Assembly (NCBI GenBank): GCA_963802095.1
Contig: CAWDHI010000001.1
Coordinates: 372,001 to 436,000, forward strand
Source: CAVVEQ01 sp963802095
GTDB lineage: Bacteria > Chloroflexota > Anaerolineae > Anaerolineales > Anaerolineaceae
Length of the DNA stretch: 64,000 bases
Reading direction: 5' to 3'
Shown here: piece after piece, positions 1 through 8,424 of the stretch
Position numbering within the stretch: the first letter of the stretch is position 1
How the letters are laid out: every line of letters starts with the position of its first letter
Notes under the pieces: generated by a model
The model's database searches: none
What the model saw: the letters and a program-made list of their open reading frames with translations, nothing else
What the model was told of the DNA's origin: nothing
Translations under genes and position numbers: made by a program

Positions 1-192
1 ACGGTTAAGCCATTCAGTTAGCGGGCTGGCTTTTTTTCCGCCTTTTTCCTTAGGTTCTTCGACTACCTTGCCCAGGTTGCCGAGGCGTTCATCCACCAAT
101 GACCGTTCTGACCGGATGGAGACAACCACCCCAACGATCAAGAGGATAAAAGCTAAAGTACCACCGATGACTAATATGTATAAAGGATTCAT
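1..192 (-). CDS. TadB-like type II/IV secretion F-domain protein, N-terminal fragment
   Basis: The frame is open from an ATG at 192 to the window edge (64 codons) and follows cpaF by 9 bases in the same direction. The N-terminus holds one hydrophobic segment (about residues 4-25), then a charged linker rich in Lys and Glu, then SPLTEWLNR, which resembles the start of the cytoplasmic part of TadB-type inner-membrane platform proteins. TadB would form, with TadC, the membrane base on which the CpaF ATPase assembles Flp pilin. Only the start is present, so the family call rests mainly on position behind cpaB-cpaE-cpaF; the membrane topology is seen directly. Confidence 0.6.
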   Translation of the reverse strand, partial: MNPLYILVIGGTLAFILLIVGVVVSIRSERSLVDERLGNLGKVVEEPKEKGGKKASPLTEWLNR

Positions 193-201
193 AAAACACC
201 T

Positions 202-1611
202 TTAGTAGCGACGCTGTTCTCCTGGTGAGTAAATATTCGCTGGAAGCCTGATCCCCGCGAATTGGATCTTTTCTTCAAACTTGGGACGGATCCCGGTTGG
301 GTGCAGCCTGCCGATTACGCGATTATTTTCAAAACCGACTTGTTCGAAAATGAAAATATCCTCCATGGTGATTACATCGCCTTCCATCCCTACCACACCG
401 GTGATGTTCACAACCTTACGGGTGCCATCCCGCATACGCTCCTGGTGAATGATCAATTCGATCGCTGAAGCGATCTGTTCGCGGATTGCTCTCATGGGTA
501 GGTCCATCCCAGCCATCAAAGCCATCGTTTCGATACGAGAAAGTGTATCACGCGGACTGTTGGAGTGGCATGTGGTCATGGAACCATCATGGCCTGTATT
601 CATGGCTTGGAGCATATCCAACGCGGCTTCATCGCGGATCTCGCCTACGATGATCCTATCGGGTCTCATGCGGAGGGCGTTGATCACCAGTTCACGAATG
701 GTGATCTCTCCCCGGCCTTCAATATTGGCCGGTCTAGATTCCAGAGTGACAACATGTTCCTGCCTGAGCTGGAGCTCTGCCGCGTTCTCGATGGTGATTA
801 TCCGTTCCTCTGCGGGAATATACGTTGAGAGAACATTCAATAATGTGGTTTTACCAGAACCAGTACCACCAGAGATGATAATATTTACTCGCGCTTTCAC
901 ACAGGCAGCCAGGAATTGAACGGATTCAGGAGTGAGGGAACCATATTGGACCATCTGTTCCACGGTAATGGGATTCTTGGAAAATTTACGAATCGTGAGA
1001 ACAGGGCCAACTAATGAAATTGGTGGGATAACCGCATTCACGCGGGAGCCATCCGGTAAGCGGGCGTCAACATAAGGGCTGGATTCATCGATGCGCCTGC
1101 CCAGGGGAGAAACGATCCTCTCTATGATCCGCATTACATGCTCGTTGCTCTCGAATGAGTTTTGCACACGGAAAATTCTACCTGCGCGCTCAACATAGAT
1201 ATGTGTGGCGCCATTAACCATGATTTCTGTTACAGAGTCTTCTTCCAGGAGCTGTTGAAGGGGGCCGAACCCCAGGATCTCAGCGGTGATCTGATCAAAT
1301 AACCGGGAGCGTTCCGGCCGAGAAAGAACAATTCCTTCTTCGTTTAGAATTTGTTCGAAAAGATTCTGGATAACCTGTCGCACCTGGGCGGTTTTGGTAA
1401 CGTCCATGTTGGGGTCCAACTCAGCGAGCAGTTTTGTTTGAACCCGGTTTTTCAGATCCTGGTATGTATCCTGATTAGCTCCCATCATCGGCCCTGTGCG
1501 GGGCTTAAGCGGTTGCGCGGCCGTATTGGCGGTATTACTACTGGATAAAGGGCTAGTGCCAAAACCGGTGGTAGTATTCTCCCCGGGTTGAATCCTTTTT
1601 AAAATGGACAT
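202..1611 (-). CDS. cpaF: CpaF/TadA-family pilus assembly ATPase
   Basis: This is a 469-residue secretion ATPase of the type II/IV (GspE) superfamily that powers Flp/Tad pilus assembly at the inner membrane. The first 45 residues are a low-complexity Ser/Thr/Pro tail. The catalytic core carries Walker A GGTGSGKTT (residues 248-256), a Walker B region RIIVGEIRDEA (319-329) and the His box GHDGSMTTCHSN (340-351). Length and motif order match CpaF rather than type II secretion GspE, which carries a tetracysteine zinc site not seen here. It lies between the receiver-CpaE gene (24-base gap) and the TadB-like gene, in the order usual for Tad loci. Confidence 0.93.
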   Translation of the reverse strand: MSILKRIQPGENTTTGFGTSPLSSSNTANTAAQPLKPRTGPMMGANQDTYQDLKNRVQTKLLAELDPNMDVTKTAQVRQVIQNLFEQILNEEGIVLSRPERSRLFDQITAEILGFGPLQQLLEEDSVTEIMVNGATHIYVERAGRIFRVQNSFESNEHVMRIIERIVSPLGRRIDESSPYVDARLPDGSRVNAVIPPISLVGPVLTIRKFSKNPITVEQMVQYGSLTPESVQFLAACVKARVNIIISGGTGSGKTTLLNVLSTYIPAEERIITIENAAELQLRQEHVVTLESRPANIEGRGEITIRELVINALRMRPDRIIVGEIRDEAALDMLQAMNTGHDGSMTTCHSNSPRDTLSRIETMALMAGMDLPMRAIREQIASAIELIIHQERMRDGTRKVVNITGVVGMEGDVITMEDIFIFEQVGFENNRVIGRLHPTGIRPKFEEKIQFAGIRLPANIYSPGEQRRY

Positions 1612-1635
1612 TAAATCAACTCCATTAAATCAACA

Positions 1636-2865
1636 TCACTTTTTTACGGGAACCTCTGGTTCAAATTTAGCAATTTTCTCGGTTACGATGGCAGCAAGTT
1701 CGAAAAGTTTCCGTCCGACGGGCGATGTTTTATATTCCAGAACAAAGGGAACGCCCCGGTTCACTGAATTTTGTACGATCTTTTCATCTTCTGGTATGAC
1801 GATGGATACTTCCTGGCGAAGGCTTTCCTTAATTTTCTCGGCAGTAATACCGACCTGTGGGTTGAACCTGTTCAGAACGAAAATGATGTGGTCGCGAGGT
1901 ATTCGTACCTGATCGGCCAGATTCAATAACAAGTTACAGTTTTTTATCGAAGGTATCTCCTGGGAGGTTACCAGGATCATGGCATCCATTACATCCATGG
2001 CACTCAAGACATATTCGGTCAACGAAGAAGCAGAATCCACCACTACATAAGGGTATAACTTCTTCAAGAAGGTCAGAAGTTTTCCAAATTCCTCACCTTT
2101 TACAGAATCCGCGTGTTCAGGGCGGGGTGGTGCTGGTAATATGTGCATCCCTGAGGCCGTATGGGTTACGACTACATCTTTGACAACCTCGGAGTCAAGG
2201 TCTTCCACCCGGCTGGTCAGGTCGGTGATGTTGGTTTTACTTTGTTCATTCAGGAAAATGGCAACATCACCAAATTGCAAATTACCATCCACCAAAACGG
2301 ATTTCTTTTCCGGAGTATTGAGCGCTAAGGCAAGATTCGTCGCCACGGTGGTGGTGCCGACACCACCCTTTGGGCTGAATACCACAATCACCTTTCCCGG
2401 CTCTCCGAAACCACCCGACATTGCACCACTCGCACTTACTACACCTGCAGAATATCCGGAGGAAATCTTGCTTTTTTCTTCCCGGGATTTTTCTCCCGCA
2501 CTCCGGACGGCATTTGTTAGGTCATCCAGTACAAGCGGTTTGGGCAGGAAATCGTAAGCGCCGGCTTTCATGGCTTTCCGCATATATTCCGTGTCATTTT
2601 GAACGGAGAGCATGATTACTTGCACAGCCGGCATTTTTCGGTGGAGGATCTCAGTAGCGTTCAATCCATCCATATCCGGCATATTGATATCCATGATAAT
2701 GACATCCGGATTTAGTTTTTGGGATAAATCTACGGCTTCCTTACCGGTACGCCCGCTTTCGACCACTTCGATACCTTGGTCGAAGGAAAGCATCCGTTTC
2801 AGGTTATCCCTGGTTTCAGCAATATCATCAACGATGAGAACCCGGATCTTTTCTGGTCCAGCCAT
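1636..2865 (-). CDS. cpaE: CpaE-like pilus localisation protein with intact receiver domain
   Basis: The 409-residue protein has two parts. Residues 7-125 form a response-regulator receiver domain with acidic pair D13/D14, phosphoacceptor D59 in IIMDINMPDMDG, S87 and K109 in PKP, so all phosphotransfer residues are present. Residues about 158-400 form a ParA/MinD-type ATPase with deviant Walker A KGGVGTTT at 166-173. CpaE proteins place the Tad machine in the cell, and many have a degenerate receiver. The Ser/Gly-rich linker (134-157) separates the domains. The gene follows cpaB by 11 bases. No histidine kinase for it is visible in the window. Confidence 0.88.
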   Translation of the reverse strand: MAGPEKIRVLIVDDIAETRDNLKRMLSFDQGIEVVESGRTGKEAVDLSQKLNPDVIIMDINMPDMDGLNATEILHRKMPAVQVIMLSVQNDTEYMRKAMKAGAYDFLPKPLVLDDLTNAVRSAGEKSREEKSKISSGYSAGVVSASGAMSGGFGEPGKVIVVFSPKGGVGTTTVATNLALALNTPEKKSVLVDGNLQFGDVAIFLNEQSKTNITDLTSRVEDLDSEVVKDVVVTHTASGMHILPAPPRPEHADSVKGEEFGKLLTFLKKLYPYVVVDSASSLTEYVLSAMDVMDAMILVTSQEIPSIKNCNLLLNLADQVRIPRDHIIFVLNRFNPQVGITAEKIKESLRQEVSIVIPEDEKIVQNSVNRGVPFVLEYKTSPVGRKLFELAAIVTEKIAKFEPEVPVKK

Positions 2866-2876
2866 AAAAACTCCGT

Positions 2877-4004
2877 TTAATTTGTGGGTGCGTTAGCGGA
2901 TCTACCAGAAGATGGCCAATCCGGATAAGGGATATTTAGCGCTTCTGTTCTAGGCTCTACACCATAGGGCAACTTGGCCGGTAGCTGGATATTCTTTTGA
3001 TCCATAACGAACTGGAGGGTGACCGGTTGCGTGGAAAGGATCTGAAGATCACCCGCGCTTCGGAGTGCCATCGTGATCTGAACCTTATTGGAAAGCAGAT
3101 AATTCAGAAGCACAACATCCTGCGGAGTGACAATTAATGAAACGATATCCGGGCTTGCAGCAGCAATTGCTGCAGCATTCTGTGCATTCTGGGTGGCCTC
3201 ATCAGGTGTGGCATTTTCACCGGCTTTTGGTAGTAGTTCACCAGAAAAATCACCAACCCGTAAAATGGTTGCATCCTGAATGACCGTCTGACAAACCATG
3301 CGTGGACGCTGGGCTTCGCTGGGAACCAGGTAGGTAGCCATATTGAGGTTGGGATCAATGGCAGCGTACCCTTGCTTGGAAGGATCTCCGGATGTGTTTA
3401 TGTTTGCGGAGACTGTGACACCGGTACAGTTTTCATCAGCACAATTCGCCCCAGGAGCCTTTACGATCGCGGTGTAATTGGGGAGTTTTGTTTGAAAATT
3501 TGTATCCATATCTAAAAGCATCATGCAACCAATTAGCATCACATGATCACCCATCTGTGGGGCGTAGGAGACAAAGGATTCACGGGTGACCGGAACCGAA
3601 AACGCAGTCATCCCGGTCGGAATCCGAAAGGATGCCAGAGAGCCTGTGGGTTGATCGACGACCATACCCTGGGTCAACGGCATGCGCGCTTCAAGATCGA
3701 TTTTTGCCCGTTTGCCAATCACTTCGTTCATATCCGTGATAAAAGTACCGGTTACCAGTTCTGCCCTGGGGTATGGTACATATGTAAGGACCTGTTCGGT
3801 GAACTGGGTACCTTTGGCGATTGTTTGTGTGGTGAAAACAATATCTACCATATCACCGGAAGGGGTGGGCTGTGCCAGCGGTTGAGCCACTCCTGAAGGT
3901 TTATTAAAGAATGTGAGGTATACATAAATTGCCCCCACTACGACGATTAACAACACGGCGATTAGAATTATCGTCATGCCTCTTCTTCTTCCTCCTGCAG
4001 CCAT
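2877..4004 (-). CDS. cpaB: CpaB/RcpC-like Flp pilus assembly protein
   Basis: A 375-residue protein with an N-terminal membrane segment (about residues 10-32, after the basic GRRRG) and an extracytoplasmic part starting with a SAF-like region around IAKGTQFTEQVL. CpaB/RcpC proteins sit in the periplasm or outside the membrane and help build or gate the pilus channel. The start was set at the ATG at 4004 because AAGGAGGTGAAC lies directly before it; the longer frame starting GTG at 4010 would begin inside that ribosome site. It is the first gene of the leftward pilus operon. The C-terminus ends in a short Ser/Asn-rich tail. Confidence 0.8.
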   Translation of the reverse strand: MAAGGRRRGMTIILIAVLLIVVVGAIYVYLTFFNKPSGVAQPLAQPTPSGDMVDIVFTTQTIAKGTQFTEQVLTYVPYPRAELVTGTFITDMNEVIGKRAKIDLEARMPLTQGMVVDQPTGSLASFRIPTGMTAFSVPVTRESFVSYAPQMGDHVMLIGCMMLLDMDTNFQTKLPNYTAIVKAPGANCADENCTGVTVSANINTSGDPSKQGYAAIDPNLNMATYLVPSEAQRPRMVCQTVIQDATILRVGDFSGELLPKAGENATPDEATQNAQNAAAIAAASPDIVSLIVTPQDVVLLNYLLSNKVQITMALRSAGDLQILSTQPVTLQFVMDQKNIQLPAKLPYGVEPRTEALNIPYPDWPSSGRSANAPTN

Positions 4005-4040
4005 GTTCACCTCCTTATTGTTGCATGAATCTTAGATTAG

Positions 4041-4069
4041 ATTTAAACTCATTATACGGCAATTGTCAA
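4041..4069 (-). promoter_or_regulatory. Candidate promoter for the pilus operon
   Basis: On the minus strand TTGACA (4069-4064) and TTAAAT (4046-4041) are separated by 17 bases, about 40 bases upstream of cpaB. The -35 box is perfect and the -10 box is 4/6. A TATAAT also lies in the spacer but is too close to this -35 to pair with it. Confidence 0.45.
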
Positions 4070-4249
4070 CGAAAATAGACCTTATAGAATTGTAAGGGTG
4101 CAAAATTTGTGCCAAACTGATGCAAGACTCAATTTGAAACTTCACATGAATTCATCCGTAGATATTCACGAAATATGTAAGCAGATTAATAAAAAATGGC
4201 TATAATGATTTTAAATATTGTGGTTCATCGGATTTCGAAGGAGGAAAAA

Positions 4250-4801
4250 ATGGCTGACATGTACCAACGAGTGACTGGCGAGCGGGATATTTTCAAGCAG
4301 CTTCTCAGCAAAGTACCTGGATTCAAAGGTTATGTTGAAAGAGAAACCAGGCGTTCTTCTGATAAACTTTTACGTGAAAGTCTAGCGGATCGTTTTGAAG
4401 AACTCTGGCAGCGAATTTCATCCATCCAAAAACAAATGGTTAACGATGGGATGATCGAATATGTTGATGACATGGAGGGGGCATCCATCAAGATCAGGCA
4501 ATTCATCGACAGAGTACGGAATGCATCGTATGGATATGCGGGTTTGTTTGACGCAATCAAGATCGACCAGGAAGAACTTAGCGAAATATATCGCTACGAT
4601 ATGGCCATGTTCAACCTTGCTGATGAGGTTGGGCGTGCCATTGATAATGTGGAGGTCTCCATTGGTGGTGATGGGTTAAAAGCAGCCATCAATAATTTGG
4701 TAAATCTTTCGCAGCAATGTGTGGATACATTCAATAAAAGAGTCGAAGTCATAAAAACTGGCGTTTCCGATGGGGATATAACTACAACCCAGGTTCAGTA
4801 A
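4250..4801 (+). CDS. Unknown helical protein paired with an SPFH protein
   Basis: I do not recognise a named family with certainty. The 183-residue protein is rich in charged, heptad-like helices, with no signal peptide or membrane segment, and has the N-terminal phrase SKVPGFKGYVERETRRSSDKL, trimmed here to its key part VPGFKGY...RRSSDKLLRE (residues about 21-43). The start was set at 4250 because GAAGGAGG sits just before it; a longer frame from 4196 lacks such a site, and a TATAAT at 4201-4206 would overlap it. It precedes the SPFH gene by 27 bases, so the two are probably co-transcribed and may act together at the membrane (inference). Confidence 0.7.
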   Translation: MADMYQRVTGERDIFKQLLSKVPGFKGYVERETRRSSDKLLRESLADRFEELWQRISSIQKQMVNDGMIEYVDDMEGASIKIRQFIDRVRNASYGYAGLFDAIKIDQEELSEIYRYDMAMFNLADEVGRAIDNVEVSIGGDGLKAAINNLVNLSQQCVDTFNKRVEVIKTGVSDGDITTTQVQ

Positions 4802-4828
4802 GCGATTTATTAGGATAGGAGAAATAGC

Positions 4829-5872
4829 ATGGCTAATATTTTTGAGGTCATAGAGTACCCTGACGAAATGAAGGACGAAATCGTCCACCGCTTTCCAGAA
4901 GAAGGTTATGGTGCGTTTCACATAGGTTCACAGGTGATTGTGCGAGAACCACAAAGAGCAGTGTTCTTTCGGGATGGGAATTCCTTGGATACTTTCGGTC
5001 CTGGGCGACATACGATCACCACGGCTAATATCCCTTTACTGATCAACCTTATTGGTAAGGCTTTCAATGATCGCTCTCCGTTCACCGCTGAGGTTTATTT
5101 CATCGCGATGAAAGAGTTTGCAGATCAAAAATGGGGCACACCACAACCAATATTGGTGAGTAACCCAGGAATGGGTCTCGGTGTGGCGCTCCTTCAGGGA
5201 TTTGGTACATACAGCTTTCAGGTAGCCGACCCGCAGCAATTTGTCACCCAGATCGTTGGTGTTCAAGGAACCTACCGGACAACTGAAATTGAAGACCGAC
5301 TAAGATTAATGTTGGTTTCCAAGCTCCAGGATATTCTGGCGGAAACCGCTAAAACGAAATCCCTGGTCAATATCATTGCACTTACCGAAGAAATTGGAGC
5401 CGGCGTTCGAGCAAAAGCCCAGGATGACTTTAAAGCCATTGGTTTAACGCTGAAATCATTCTATATTGGCAATTTGAAACCGTCCGATAAATCAGCGGAA
5501 GAGCTACGGGCGATGGGAGTGCTTGATTTGAATACATACACCCAGTTACAAGCCGCAGATGCGATGCGCGAGGCTGCATCCAATCCATCAGGTGGGGCGG
5601 GGTTGACTGCTGGCATTGGCGCTGGTATGGGAATTGGAAATGTGTTGGCAAATTCTCTTCAGGGTGTTGGCACGCAGAACCAGAGCCAGGCTGTCAACGG
5701 GCAGGCTGCTGCTATCCCTGCAGTTATGACTCCCTCGGAAGCAGCTTCAGTGTTAAAAGTCTCTGAAGAAGACGTGCTTGCTGCGATAAAGGGCGGGCAG
5801 CTGAAAGCCAAACAAGTTGGCAGCGCTTACCGGATCAGCAAGGAATCGCTGGAGGATTTCCTGAAGAGTTAA
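4829..5872 (+). CDS. SPFH-domain protein with C-terminal helix-turn-helix
   Basis: The 347-residue protein has an N-terminal SPFH/band-7-type domain (about residues 20-225) of the YdjI-like, virion-core-protein-like subfamily: VIVREPQRAVFFRDG, FADQKWGTPQPI and a GTYSFQVADPQQFV strand are typical. After an Ala/Gly-rich linker (about 240-290) the last 48 residues form an excisionase/MerR-like helix-turn-helix, MTPSEAASVLKVSEEDVLAA followed by GSAYRISKESLEDFL. YdjI-type proteins usually end in zinc ribbons instead. The SPFH part suggests membrane-stress or membrane-domain organisation; the HTH would normally bind DNA, but here it may be a protein-binding variant. A terminator follows the gene. 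Confidence 0.85.
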   Translation: MANIFEVIEYPDEMKDEIVHRFPEEGYGAFHIGSQVIVREPQRAVFFRDGNSLDTFGPGRHTITTANIPLLINLIGKAFNDRSPFTAEVYFIAMKEFADQKWGTPQPILVSNPGMGLGVALLQGFGTYSFQVADPQQFVTQIVGVQGTYRTTEIEDRLRLMLVSKLQDILAETAKTKSLVNIIALTEEIGAGVRAKAQDDFKAIGLTLKSFYIGNLKPSDKSAEELRAMGVLDLNTYTQLQAADAMREAASNPSGGAGLTAGIGAGMGIGNVLANSLQGVGTQNQSQAVNGQAAAIPAVMTPSEAASVLKVSEEDVLAAIKGGQLKAKQVGSAYRISKESLEDFLKS

Positions 5873-5886
5873 AAGTAAAAACCAAC

Positions 5887-5920
5887 AACCCCCCAATCCA
5901 AAAGGATGGGGGGTTAAATT
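5887..5920 (+). terminator. Intrinsic terminator after the SPFH gene
   Basis: A hairpin of AACCCCCC-A-ATCC (5887-5899) with GGATGGGGGGTT (5904-5915), loop AAAA and one bulged A, is followed by AAATT and then TTGC. It ends the two-gene unit at 4250-5872. Confidence 0.75.
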
Positions 5921-5923
5921 TTG

Positions 5924-5934
5924 CATGTTATAAT
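5924..5934 (+). promoter_or_regulatory. Extended -10 promoter for sucCD
   Basis: CATGTTATAAT holds a perfect TATAAT (5929-5934) with an extended TG one base before it. The -35 position falls inside the preceding terminator stem and has no consensus, as is common for extended -10 promoters. The distance to the sucC start is about 44 bases. Confidence 0.55.
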
Positions 5935-5977
5935 TTTTTATTGTTGGTGAAGGTCATCCTATTTCAAGGTGGACCGG

Positions 5978-7120
5978 ATGCGATTACACGAATACCAATC
6001 GAAAAGCATTTTTGCACAGCACGGTATTCCAATCCCCAAAGGTAGAGTAGCAAATTCCGCAGGAGAAGTAAAACAGATCGCTGAAGAACTGGGCGGTCGA
6101 GTAGTCATTAAAGCTCAGGTTCTGATTGGCGGACGGGGCAAAGCCGGAGGAATACGTTTGGCGAAATCCGTGCAGGAAGCAGAGGAAATTGCCACTCGGA
6201 TCCTTTCAATGGATCTCAAAGGTTTACCGGTAAGACGGGTGCTGGTGGATGAGATTGTCAGTTTTTCGAAGGAGATCTACCTGGGAATCACCAACGATCG
6301 GACAGAGAGGAAGCCGGTAATCATCGCATCGGGAGCGGGGGGGATTGATATTGAAGAGGTTGCAAGGCAATCTCCGGAACGGATCATCAAGATATACCTC
6401 GATGCGCCATTTGGATTGCACGATTTCCAGACCCGCGAGCTTGCCATTGGAATCGATCTCCAACGGGAATTATGGAAACCTTTTAATGCAATCGCGAAAG
6501 GTTTATGGAAGGCTTTCAAAGAAACTGATGCAGCCATCGCAGAGATAAATCCCCTGGTTGTGGCGTCTTCAGGAGCTCTTATCGCACTGGACGGAAAACT
6601 TGTCGTTGATGATAACTCCCTTTTCAGACATCCAGAATTGGTGGAAATACGCGACCTGGATGCGGAGGAACCCGTTGAGGTGGAAGCACGCAAGTATGGG
6701 TTATCTTATATAAAATTAGATGGAAATATCGGATGCATGGTAAATGGGGCAGGCCTGGCAATGGCCACTCTGGATATTATCAAGCAGAATGGAGGAGCAC
6801 CTTCAAATTTCCTGGATATCGGGGGAGGTGCAAGTGCGGATAAAGTTTCCACCGCGCTGCGAATTATCTGCGCGGATTCTCAGGTAAAAGTGATCCTGGT
6901 TAATATTTTCGGAGGGATCACACGATGCGATGAAGTTGCCAAGGGTATTCTTACTGCACAAAAGGAAGTCAATAAGAGTATTCCTTTGGTTGTTCGATTG
7001 GCTGGGACAAATGCGGATAAAGGTTTAAAACTTTTATCAGGTACAAACATGCATACAGCTGCCAGCATGGAGGAAGCTGCCGGTAAAGCTACCAGAATCG
7101 CCGCAGGGGTGAAAAAATGA
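5978..7120 (+). CDS. sucC: Succinate-CoA ligase (ADP-forming) beta subunit
   Basis: The 380-residue protein starts MRLHEYQSKSIF, the usual SucC opening, with ribosome site AAGGTGG five bases upstream; a GTG frame start at 5969 overlaps that site and was rejected. It has the ATP-grasp domain (VIKAQVLIGGRGKAGGIRLA, AEINPLVV) and the C-terminal CoA-ligase domain (GGGASADKVSTALRII, NIFGGITRCDEVA). With SucD it makes ATP from succinyl-CoA, or the reverse, in the TCA or fermentative branch. Its stop overlaps the sucD start by four bases (ATGA), so the two subunits are translationally coupled. Confidence 0.95.
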   Translation: MRLHEYQSKSIFAQHGIPIPKGRVANSAGEVKQIAEELGGRVVIKAQVLIGGRGKAGGIRLAKSVQEAEEIATRILSMDLKGLPVRRVLVDEIVSFSKEIYLGITNDRTERKPVIIASGAGGIDIEEVARQSPERIIKIYLDAPFGLHDFQTRELAIGIDLQRELWKPFNAIAKGLWKAFKETDAAIAEINPLVVASSGALIALDGKLVVDDNSLFRHPELVEIRDLDAEEPVEVEARKYGLSYIKLDGNIGCMVNGAGLAMATLDIIKQNGGAPSNFLDIGGGASADKVSTALRIICADSQVKVILVNIFGGITRCDEVAKGILTAQKEVNKSIPLVVRLAGTNADKGLKLLSGTNMHTAASMEEAAGKATRIAAGVKK

Positions 7121-7983
7121 GCATCCTCATCAATGCAGAAACCCGCGTCCTCGTCCAGGGAATTACCGGGCATGAAGGTTCATTTCATACTGGACAGATG
7201 ATCGCTGCTGGGACGAATATCGTGGCAGGGGTTACTCCGGGAAGAGGTGGCGAATGGGTATTGGATGGAAAAGTACCGGTTTTTGATTCCGTAAAACAGG
7301 CAGTCGAAGTCGCCGGTGTGAATACAGGAGTGATTTTTGTTCCAGCGAGTGCTGCTGCGGATGCCATTTTGGAACAGGCAGAAGCGGTTCTGGAATTGAT
7401 CATATGTATCACTGAAGGAATACCGGTGAAAGATATGATCCAAACATGCGCCGGGTTAAAGAAAACCCGTTCGAGATTAATAGGGCCAAACAGCCCTGGC
7501 GTCATTTCTCCAGGAGAATCTTTGGTTGGTATTATCCCTGCCGGGATAGCAGTTCCAGGGAATATCGGTATTATTTCGAGGTCTGGGACTTTGACTTATG
7601 AAGTATTAAATGGCCTTAAATTGGCTGGCAAGGGGGTAAGTACCTGTGTGGGTATTGGTGGGGATGCGATCAAGGGAACCGATTTTGTGGACTTGCTTCG
7701 ATTATTTGAGGACGATCCACACACAAAATCAGTGATCCTTATTGGCGAAATTGGCGGAATGGACGAGGAACACGCCGCAGAGATGATCATGAATAAATTT
7801 TCAAAACCCGTTTTTGGTTTCGTGGCGGGATTGTCGGCTCCTCCAGGAAAAAGAATGGGTCATGCGGGAGCTATCATTGAGGGAGGAAGTGGGGGAGCCA
7901 AGGATAAGGTTGAAGCCTTGCTTCAAGCGGGGGTGAAGGTTGCAAGTAGCCCAGCCAAAGTTATTGCCATGATTCAGGATTAA
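7117..7983 (+). CDS. sucD: Succinate-CoA ligase alpha subunit
   Basis: A 288-residue SucD with an N-terminal CoA-binding Rossmann fold (TRVLVQGITGHEGSFHT) and the ligase domain containing the phosphohistidine region KRMGHAGAI, where H249 is the residue phosphorylated during catalysis. Length and motifs are complete. It overlaps sucC by four bases and is followed by an intrinsic terminator, so sucCD is a simple two-gene unit. Confidence 0.95.
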   Translation: MSILINAETRVLVQGITGHEGSFHTGQMIAAGTNIVAGVTPGRGGEWVLDGKVPVFDSVKQAVEVAGVNTGVIFVPASAAADAILEQAEAVLELIICITEGIPVKDMIQTCAGLKKTRSRLIGPNSPGVISPGESLVGIIPAGIAVPGNIGIISRSGTLTYEVLNGLKLAGKGVSTCVGIGGDAIKGTDFVDLLRLFEDDPHTKSVILIGEIGGMDEEHAAEMIMNKFSKPVFGFVAGLSAPPGKRMGHAGAIIEGGSGGAKDKVEALLQAGVKVASSPAKVIAMIQD

Positions 7984-8016
7984 AAAAGACAATTTTCCGA
8001 AAAAAAATGTCTTTTT
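7983..8016. terminator. Terminator between sucD and the acyl carrier protein gene
   Basis: AAAAAGACA (7983-7991) pairs with TGTCTTTTT (8008-8016). The stem is flanked by A and T runs on both sides, so it can serve both converging genes. Its A/T-rich base makes it a moderate rather than strong hairpin. Confidence 0.6.
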
Positions 8017-8037
8017 ATATCAAGCGATCAATAAGAA

Positions 8038-8274
8038 TTATTTCTTGTGAGTGTCGATATACTTCACTGCATCTGAAACCGTTTTAATTTGCCGCGCATC
8101 CTCATCATTAATGGTCAGAGTGAATTTTTCACAAAAACCATCGATCAGGAAAAACTGATCCATGGAATCCGCTTTCAGGTCTTCCACGAAACGGGTTTCC
8201 GGGGTAATTTCCTGGACATCAACTTTTAGAACATCCGCGATCACTGCTTTGACTTCTTCCAAAGTGCTTGCCAT
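8038..8274 (-). CDS. acpP: Acyl carrier protein
   Basis: A 78-residue acidic four-helix carrier protein. The phosphopantetheine site is S37 in ADSMDQ, near the usual DSLD motif, and the flanking helices (TLEEVKAVIADVL, TVSDAVKYI) are typical. The start at 8274 has GAGGAGGATC upstream; a 92-residue frame from 8316 runs through that ribosome site and was rejected. The gene stands alone between sucD and fni, away from fatty-acid synthesis genes, so it may be the general ACP or one serving a special pathway; the sequence does not decide this. Confidence 0.85.
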   Translation of the reverse strand: MASTLEEVKAVIADVLKVDVQEITPETRFVEDLKADSMDQFFLIDGFCEKFTLTINDEDARQIKTVSDAVKYIDTHKK

Positions 8275-8424
8275 GGATTGATCCTCCTCGTTATTTTCAG
8301 TAATTGTAACCATCAATAACCATCTGTCAAGAACAGGTTATTGGTAGTACTTTGTGTAAAGTGGGCAATAAGATATACTTTTATTTGGTCATTTATTACA
8401 ACCCCGATAAGCAGGAACAGTTAC

